From: Alphaproteobacteria bacterium
Lineage (GTDB): Bacteria; Pseudomonadota; Alphaproteobacteria; Paracaedibacterales; CAIULA01
Assembly: GCA_019751935.1 (NCBI GenBank)
Contig: JAIEMR010000080.1
Location: 1 to 18,297 of the forward strand
Direction of reading: 5' to 3'
Length of the DNA: 18,297 bases
Position 1 is the stretch's first letter. Every line of letters starts with the position of its first letter. The notes beneath the pieces are model-generated. The model ran no database searches and was not told the origin of the DNA. It saw only the letters and a list, made by a program, of their open reading frames with translations. Both the position numbers and the translations under genes were made by a program. This document shows, in pieces, positions 12,993 through 18,297 of this stretch.

Positions 12993-15812
12993 CTATGAAA
13001 TACCTCTCAATTCACGTCTAAATTTCGCAAGCGCTTCTAAGTTAGCTGATGCCGCTTGTGAAAATTGGGAACATCTGGAAAGTTGCCTCATTAGGATCTC
13101 TGCTTCGTTCAAAAAGTTTTCAACCTCAGTTGTAGGCAAAGGCTTCTGTTTTAAAAGAGTTTCGGTTTTTTTTATTAAAAGCGCAGCCAAGTTATTTTTC
13201 ATTCCTTTTCTAAGTTTATCAGACGGAAAATCATCGCTTCCACTTTCGCCGCGTGTAAGAGTCGATTTAGTTTCGAAAAACTCTATCCCCTCTTTTAAGA
13301 GTCTAATAGATTCATCGACCTCTACTGACTCTTGAGCTGATCCAAAAAACCAAGTTGCCATAGCCATTTTTATCTTTTCTCTTTCTTCAGCAGCCTTTCG
13401 GAAACCATTTTCTTCTGCAAATTCCCATAATTGAATAGCCTCTTTAAAAACAGGAAATCCTTCCTCGAAGGGAAGATTTTGAACACTGACACATAAACGA
13501 GCTGCTAATTCATACTGAATTTCTCCTTCTATCGTTTGTGCATAGCGAACACCTTTTTCTTTATAAACTTCACACACTTTCATAAAATCTTTATAGGCCA
13601 CTATTTTTTCAGGCGTGGATTCTGCCTCAGCTTCTTTAGCGCTTAAGACTCTGGGGGCATCTTCATCATCCTCTTCTTCTCTCATGGGAACAAATTTTTC
13701 CCTAAACGCAAGCAATTCCTGTTCAAACTGCCCTTCGGGAGTTGAAAGAAAATCGTCAACGGCAACAACATCTTTTAAGCGGCTGTCCTCTGTAAATCTC
13801 TCGTAATCATTATCATGGAAACCTTCAAGATTCACAGGATAACGTCTAGCACTTTTGGTAACATAAGCGCCCCTACTTGCTTGAAAGTTAGCGCACTGAA
13901 TCGTGCCTTGGGCCCAAGGAGAATAGATTTTTAACTTACCCTGGTTACGAGCCAATTCCCCTAATCGAAAGTCAGGTTTTCCACTTCGTTGGTATATAGA
14001 AATTATTGAATCATCGGTTGGTAAATTTATTGTCACTTTAGCATCAACCCCAATCCAAAACTGCGCAAAGGTAAGGACTGTAAAGTTTGTTTTAGCGGTA
14101 ATATGCAAAACACCGTCATGGTATATGATTTCTGCTTCACCTTCTTCTACCTTTGGATCTGAAGGCAGGGTATTTGATGCAACATCTTTCTGTTCGTATG
14201 TTTCCTGAATAGGATAGTTAGGTCCAAAGCATGGAATCTTTGATAAGTACTTAATCTTTCCCACACCTGTTTGCATCTTTTTCAAGACATCAAAAGCTAA
14301 TTTTCGAATTTTATTTACATGAAGTTGGCTTTGCTCTGTTTGGTAAAGCGCAGGCATATAAAAAAGGATTATTCCTCGAGCTGCACACTTTATTTCATGT
14401 TCTAAATCTTCACAATATTCGGTGTATTCATCTACCATCCCTTCTAAATCAGAAAGCTTCAGTAACTGTTCATTTTTTTGGGATAACCTTCCAATAAGTG
14501 CTTTATTATTAACAAACGGGGACTTATAAGATGGCAACCCTAATTTTCTGATTCCATCTTCGCATTCTTTTATGCACTCTTCCTCCAAACCTTTAATAAG
14601 TTCCATGTTAGGGGTTTCTCTAGCCATAGTTTCTCTGGAGTAAATACCCTTCGTTTTAGGATAGACAAACAGAAAAGGCTCAGGCCATACATCAGTCAGC
14701 GAAAGATCGTCATAATCACCTTCCTTACCATAGTAAAAATAAGAAGAAACAGGTGAGATAGTGCCCAGCTTATCCAATATTTCTCTGTCTGTTAGAGCTT
14801 GAGAATCTTCGATAATAGTTTGTGGCCCCTTGTCACCCAGATACTTAACTTGGTTTCTCCAACCGGATACGCGGGATTTAGCCTGCTCTGCAAAAAGAGT
14901 ATTATCAGCTCTTTTAATAATTAAAGTACCATCTTGTAAACTGATCACCATGGGCCTAGAACCTTTTTTAATTGGAAGTGGGCTCCAATCTGATGGTACG
15001 TGAACACAAGACGGCATATCCGTTGTATCTGTTTTTCTTGCATGGTGATAAGCTAAAGTATCTCTGACTATTGTGTCTGTTGAATTCAGAACTTGTCTTA
15101 AAGCGCTATTATCAGTTTCTTGTGTAATACTTGGTTTTACTGGTAAACCTGGGTCCTGTAAGGTATTAGATATCTTGTTCCATATGTTTAAACCTCTCTT
15201 TACCAAAGCAGGTGTAAATCTATTTGTAAAAGATTCTAATTCAGCGACTAAATTAACTATTTGATTACCCTTAGCAAATTCATCCCTTAGCCTGGTCAAA
15301 ATATAATAATCGCTCAAAATCATTTTTAAATAGTTTGAATTTTGATGGAGTTGCCACTTGGCAATCATTCGCCCTACTGTAAAATATTGCTGAGCTATAG
15401 TGAAATGTTTGTAAACCCTACTATCGCCCTCATCCAAACTATAGTATCGATAAACGTCTCTTAAATTGCTTTCTATGAAGGAAAAAGGATCAATCTCTGA
15501 AACCATCCCCAAAAAAAGATGAGCATTTTCCAAAATAGCTTTTTCCTCAGGTGGGGTTTTTGTTTTCCTAAACCCTTTCTTTCCACCTGTAGACAAAAAA
15601 TAACTAAGAGCCTTTTGCCTTTCTTCAAGAGCATCCATGGAAATCCCTGTTTCAGGCAGGGTATAAAGGCTTTGAATATGTTCATTTAAATTAGCAACTT
15701 TCCCAACTTTTTTATCTTTAAGATACTGATCCCAATAAGGGTTATCTGCAGCGCTAGCTATAAAGTTACACAAACACAGAGCAATAATAAAATACCTATA
15801 TAATGACATCAT
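12993..15812 (-). CDS. Large secreted protein of unknown function
   Basis: This is a 939-residue protein I do not recognise. The signal peptide (about 1-21) has core YFIIALCLCNFIASA and probable cleavage before ADNPYW. Residues 25-260 and 400-530 look largely helical. Two beta-type stretches share a 'DGxLxI' strand (near 294-299 and 566-571). The second (about 556-660) contains a regular Gly/Asn turn pattern, LGELARNQGKLKIYSPWAQGTI, reminiscent of beta-helix adhesin segments, but too weak to name a family. An acidic linker at 712-718 (REEEDDED) precedes a C-terminal helical region (735-939) with TPR-like spacing of aromatic and Ala residues. Two adjacent ATG codons (15810-15812 and 15807-15809) follow a GGA; either could be used. 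Upstream, TTGACG (15908-15913) may be a -35 box, without a good -10. Alternatives include a host-interaction effector or surface protein. Confidence 0.7.
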   Translation of the reverse strand: MMSLYRYFIIALCLCNFIASAADNPYWDQYLKDKKVGKVANLNEHIQSLYTLPETGISMDALEERQKALSYFLSTGGKKGFRKTKTPPEEKAILENAHLFLGMVSEIDPFSFIESNLRDVYRYYSLDEGDSRVYKHFTIAQQYFTVGRMIAKWQLHQNSNYLKMILSDYYILTRLRDEFAKGNQIVNLVAELESFTNRFTPALVKRGLNIWNKISNTLQDPGLPVKPSITQETDNSALRQVLNSTDTIVRDTLAYHHARKTDTTDMPSCVHVPSDWSPLPIKKGSRPMVISLQDGTLIIKRADNTLFAEQAKSRVSGWRNQVKYLGDKGPQTIIEDSQALTDREILDKLGTISPVSSYFYYGKEGDYDDLSLTDVWPEPFLFVYPKTKGIYSRETMARETPNMELIKGLEEECIKECEDGIRKLGLPSYKSPFVNNKALIGRLSQKNEQLLKLSDLEGMVDEYTEYCEDLEHEIKCAARGIILFYMPALYQTEQSQLHVNKIRKLAFDVLKKMQTGVGKIKYLSKIPCFGPNYPIQETYEQKDVASNTLPSDPKVEEGEAEIIYHDGVLHITAKTNFTVLTFAQFWIGVDAKVTINLPTDDSIISIYQRSGKPDFRLGELARNQGKLKIYSPWAQGTIQCANFQASRGAYVTKSARRYPVNLEGFHDNDYERFTEDSRLKDVVAVDDFLSTPEGQFEQELLAFREKFVPMREEEDDEDAPRVLSAKEAEAESTPEKIVAYKDFMKVCEVYKEKGVRYAQTIEGEIQYELAARLCVSVQNLPFEEGFPVFKEAIQLWEFAEENGFRKAAEEREKIKMAMATWFFGSAQESVEVDESIRLLKEGIEFFETKSTLTRGESGSDDFPSDKLRKGMKNNLAALLIKKTETLLKQKPLPTTEVENFLNEAEILMRQLSRCSQFSQAASANLEALAKFRRELRGIS

Positions 15813-15961
15813 TCATCCATAATTTAGAATAATCGTTAAGAAAATAAACTTAAAATATATTTTAAATATATCTAATCGCATAGACACTACTGCGAAAAGA
15901 TACAAACGTCAATTTTAAAAGAATAGATTTTGAAAAAAATCAATAAGGTATAGGCGGACAC

Positions 15962-15990
15962 AAAAAAAGGCAGCCCAAAAGGACTGCCTT
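15962..15990 (-). terminator. Intrinsic terminator of the rplS operon
   Basis: On the minus strand, AAGGCAGTCC, loop TTTT, GGGCTGCCTT form a 10-base-pair stem (15967-15990, one G-U pair), followed by a run of seven T. It lies 28 bases after the rplS stop and is a textbook rho-independent terminator. Confidence 0.93.
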
Positions 15991-16017
15991 TTAAATTTTG
16001 AAAGGAAAAAAGTTCTA

Positions 16018-16395
16018 TTACGCTGGCGTAACAGGTGTATCGCGTCTTTTTTCAGCAATACGTGCGCTCTTACCTGTACGACCACGAAGGTAATACAATT
16101 TTGCACGGCATACATCACCATGACGTAAAACTTCAATACGAATATTTGGTGAATAAAGCGGGAAAACGCGCTCGACACCTTCTCCATAGGAAAGTTTACG
16201 AACACGGAAAGAAGAATTCAAACCACGGTTTTTACGACCGATTACCACACCTTCGAAAGGCTGTGTTCTCTCGCGTTCACCTTCCACGACTTTTACCAAA
16301 ACTTTTATGGTGTCACCTGGGCGAAAATCTGGGATAGTCTTTCCCTCGGACAGCTTTTTTAAGTGCTCAGCTTCAACTTGTTGCAATAAATTCAT
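16018..16395 (-). CDS. rplS: Large ribosomal subunit protein bL19
   Basis: bL19 sits at the 30S-50S interface of the ribosome. The 125-residue protein matches the family throughout: FRPGDTIKVLVKVVEGERERTQPFEGVVIGRKNRGLNSSFRVRKLSYGEGVERVFPLYSP is present as consecutive blocks (for example PFEGVVIGRKNRG and SYGEGVERVFPLYSP), then IEVLRHGDVCRAKLYYLRGRTGKSARI. The C-terminal tail is short. The start has a strong AGGAG six bases upstream. It is the last gene of rpsP-rimM-trmD-rplS, but 243 bases separate it from trmD, much more than the tight spacing of the other genes, so it may have an additional promoter or leader there. The terminator at 15962-15990 ends the unit. Confidence 0.98.
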   Translation of the reverse strand: MNLLQQVEAEHLKKLSEGKTIPDFRPGDTIKVLVKVVEGERERTQPFEGVVIGRKNRGLNSSFRVRKLSYGEGVERVFPLYSPNIRIEVLRHGDVCRAKLYYLRGRTGKSARIAEKRRDTPVTPA

Positions 16396-16638
16396 TTTAT
16401 ACTCCTGGCGTGCTAGACCCTAAATCTGGCCTAACGGATTTTACTAAGTCACGCTTTCCACTATGTGGTCCACGTTCCGGGGTTTCATTGCTGCTTTATT
16501 ATATGCCTTGCGGCTCATTATATTATGGTCACCCAACGCAGAATTTCGGGCACGACCTTTCCTTGCCAATTTCGGTCCCCAGTTTACTAAGGAATTTTTA
16601 ATAAATCAAGCCTTTAAGAAGCTGTCCCCAATGATTGT
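16396..16638 (-). other. Long structured trmD-rplS spacer
   Basis: This 243-base gap inside a ribosomal operon is about 45% GC, above its surroundings. On the minus strand it contains potential hairpins, such as GGTC..GACC with inner CCC..GGG (about 16527-16557) and CCAC-ATA-GTGG (about 16461-16471). Short direct repeats are TTTACTAAG at 16440-16448 and 16583-16591, and AATTTCGG at about 16542 and 16568. It could be a leader RNA for rplS or an inserted small repeat element. Short reading frames on the plus strand look incidental. Confidence 0.35.
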
Positions 16639-17379
16639 CTATTTTTGAGCTTGAGAATGTATATTCTGATACATCTCCCATAAATCAGGACGACGTTCTC
16701 TTGTGATTTTCTCAGCTTGACCATGACGCCAAGTTGCAATTTTTTTATGATCACCAGACAACAACACCTCAGGCACTGGTTTACCTTGCCAATTTTGAGG
16801 CTTGGTATATTGAGGAAATTCCAAAAGATCTAACTCAAAACTTTCAGATTCCAGTGATTCTTGTTTATTCACAACGCCTGGCAATAAACGTACACAAGCA
16901 TCCACCAAAGTCAAAGCCGCAATTTCCCCGCCAGAAAGGATATAATCACCAATGCTGATTTCAATAAGTCTTTTTTCTTCGCGCCATTTCTCAATAACGC
17001 GGTCATCTATCCCCTCATAACGACCACATAAAAGAATACAACCCGAGGGATTATTCTTAATTAATGAACGCACTCTTGGTTGACGAAGTGGCTCTCCACG
17101 GGGAGTTAAATAGATAATTGCAGGCTTTTCTACAGGGTATTGATCATAGGCATAACTAAGGGCTGCATCGACAACATCCGCCTTTAACACCATCCCAGCG
17201 CCACCACCTACACAGGTATCATCAACGGTTTGATGTTTATCGCTTGCAAAATCACGGATATCAATCGTATCTAACGACCATAACTTTTCCTTTAATGCCC
17301 TGCCTGCTAGCGAATGCTCCAACGGACCAGGAAATATTTCAGGAAAAAGCGTCAGAACAGTTGCCCGCCAATTTTTCAC
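16639..17379 (-). CDS. trmD: tRNA (guanine-N1)-methyltransferase (m1G37)
   Basis: TrmD methylates N1 of G37 in tRNAs reading CNN, UGG and related codons using S-adenosylmethionine, preventing +1 frameshifts. The SPOUT trefoil-knot motifs are intact: LTLFPEIFPG at 9-18, GGGAGM at 58-63, YLTPRG at 90-95, LCGRYEGIDDRV at 117-128, and EISIGDYILSGGE at 140-152. Asp160, in LVDACVRLLPGV, corresponds to the catalytic aspartate. Near the C-terminus, PEVLLSGDH and WRHGQ are also present. The 246-residue length is normal. The start is GTG at 17379, overlapping the rimM stop as GTGA, consistent with coupled translation. Confidence 0.98.
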   Translation of the reverse strand: MKNWRATVLTLFPEIFPGPLEHSLAGRALKEKLWSLDTIDIRDFASDKHQTVDDTCVGGGAGMVLKADVVDAALSYAYDQYPVEKPAIIYLTPRGEPLRQPRVRSLIKNNPSGCILLCGRYEGIDDRVIEKWREEKRLIEISIGDYILSGGEIAALTLVDACVRLLPGVVNKQESLESESFELDLLEFPQYTKPQNWQGKPVPEVLLSGDHKKIATWRHGQAEKITRERRPDLWEMYQNIHSQAQK

Positions 17380-17885
17380 GATAATAAAAAGCCTGAATGG
17401 ATATGAAGTTCATGTTTTTCTAAATCAATTTTTATAATCGAATCATCAGAAAAAATAGCCGTCATAGGCTTTGAACCTTCAGCAGGCGTAATTTCCAAAA
17501 AATCACCCGCCCCTGCATTTTGAAGAGCCTCAACTATGCCAACCACGCTACCAGCTTCATCTAAAACTTTCATGCCGATTAAATCTTCGTGGTAGTACTC
17601 ACCTTCTTCTAAAGGAGGGAGTTGATCTTTGTAAATAAAAAGCTTGGTGCCTTTGTAGGTTTCAGCTTGGTTACGAGTTATGCAGCCATCAATCCTTGCC
17701 AAAACTGTAGTAGCGGATTTTAAATTTTCAAGATGAATAACGATAGGCATCATATCCTGACGAATCAAGGGGCCATAGGCCACTAAATCCTCAGGATATT
17801 CTGTGAAGGTGACAATTTTTACCCACCCCTTGATGCCATGAGCAGCAACAATTTCACCTAAGCAGACAAGATCTTTGGTGCCCAT
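17376..17885 (-). CDS. rimM: Ribosome maturation factor RimM
   Basis: RimM binds uS19 and helps fold the 30S head during 16S rRNA maturation. At 169 residues it shows both domains: an N-terminal RimM barrel (LGEIVAAHGIKGWVKI at about 9-24, FTEYPEDL) and a C-terminal PRC-barrel (EYYHEDLIGMKVLDEAGSVVGIVEALQNAGAGDFLEI, read as YYHEDLIG then GAGDFLEI), ending in ELHIHSGFLL. The start at 17885 is 23 bases after rpsP with only a weak purine-rich site, so coupling to rpsP translation is likely. Its stop overlaps the trmD GTG by 4 bases. Confidence 0.97.
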   Translation of the reverse strand: MGTKDLVCLGEIVAAHGIKGWVKIVTFTEYPEDLVAYGPLIRQDMMPIVIHLENLKSATTVLARIDGCITRNQAETYKGTKLFIYKDQLPPLEEGEYYHEDLIGMKVLDEAGSVVGIVEALQNAGAGDFLEITPAEGSKPMTAIFSDDSIIKIDLEKHELHIHSGFLLS

Positions 17886-17908
17886 AATCTAAAGTCAATA
17901 AACTAAAA

Positions 17909-18265
17909 TTACGCTTCAGCCGCAGCTGCTTTTGCTTCTGCTTCAGCTTTTATACGCTCTTGCGCTTTTTTCTTTGGAGCTGCTTGCTTTGGCCTAACTT
18001 TTTGCTCTGGTTTTGGCGCTAAATTTGCATTCCCTAAGAATTTTGCAACGCGTTCTGTTGGTTGCGCACCTACAGATAACCAATATTTAATACGTTCTGC
18101 ATTCAAAACAATTCTGTCTGCGTGATCTGCAGCCAGCACTGGGTTATAAGACCCAACTCTTTCGATAAACAATCCATCGCGTGGACTTGTTGCCTCTGCA
18201 ACAACGATACGATAGAAAGGACGCTTTTTAGCTCCTCCACGTGCAAGACGAATTTTTAATGCCAT
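17909..18265 (-). CDS. rpsP: Small ribosomal subunit protein bS16
   Basis: bS16 is an early-binding 30S protein. Residues 1-80 match the family: MALKIRLARGGAKKRPFYRIVVA as the opening block, then RDGLFIERVGSYNPV, AERIKYWLSVGAQPTERVAKFL. The protein has 118 residues rather than about 80 because of a Lys/Ala-rich tail (about 84-118), common in Alphaproteobacteria. The ATG has AGGGAG eight bases upstream. It is the first visible gene of the rpsP-rimM-trmD-rplS operon; only 32 bases upstream are in the window, so the promoter and any preceding ffh gene cannot be seen. Confidence 0.98.
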   Translation of the reverse strand: MALKIRLARGGAKKRPFYRIVVAEATSPRDGLFIERVGSYNPVLAADHADRIVLNAERIKYWLSVGAQPTERVAKFLGNANLAPKPEQKVRPKQAAPKKKAQERIKAEAEAKAAAAEA

Positions 18266-18297
18266 TTTTATACTCTCCCTAACAATATTTACTTCTT

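Noticed and set aside
16410..16648. Two overlapping plus-strand frames of 61-63 codons in the trmD-rplS spacer
   Set aside because: No ribosome site, antisense to an operon, and composition like translated noncoding sequence.

Overview
The window reads as chromosome of a low-GC alphaproteobacterium, probably an intracellular or protist-associated lineage such as Holosporales/Paracaedibacteraceae. This placement is an inference. It rests on the alphaproteobacterial block lspA, DUF3035 lipoprotein and paired M16 peptidases, an alanine/lysine-tailed bS16, AT-rich spacers, type VI secretion (T6SS) baseplate genes, and several large secreted proteins with no recognisable relatives. No rRNA, tRNA or CRISPR array was seen. 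Most genes lie on the minus strand; the two plus-strand genes are the toxin-like gene at 9515-11212 and a small secreted protein gene at 12029-12649.

Region by region (the minus-strand genes are transcribed from high to low coordinates). 1-264 is a gene-free spacer with a GC-rich, repeat-like patch. 265-4441 is an envelope-biogenesis operon: a 2TM-domain membrane protein, then lspA (lipoprotein signal peptidase), a DUF3035/BamF-type lipoprotein, and two M16B peptidase subunits. The first M16 subunit is the non-catalytic R/Y partner and the second carries the zinc motif. The last four genes overlap by 4 bases each. 4519-6048 encodes a DcaP-like outer-membrane porin. 6112-8954 holds the T6SS baseplate genes tssG and tssF, overlapping by 37 bases, with a small secreted protein upstream at 9066-9356.

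9515-11715 is the most interesting part: a convergent toxin/immunity-like pair. The 565-residue plus-strand protein has a signal peptide, a long disordered acidic and basic Ser-rich region, and a C-terminal LHH-type HNH/Endo VII-like nuclease domain. The opposing 168-residue protein looks like a SUKH (SMI1/KNR4) immunity protein. It has two credible starts, one giving a secreted form and one a cytosolic form. The two genes overlap by 4 bases at their stops.

12029-15812 continues the run of secreted unknowns with a cysteine-rich 206-residue protein and a 939-residue protein. 16018-18265 is the standard translation operon rpsP-rimM-trmD-rplS, ending in a strong intrinsic terminator; it has an unusually long trmD-rplS spacer. 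Overall, a conserved housekeeping flank on each side brackets a stretch of T6SS and secreted accessory genes.
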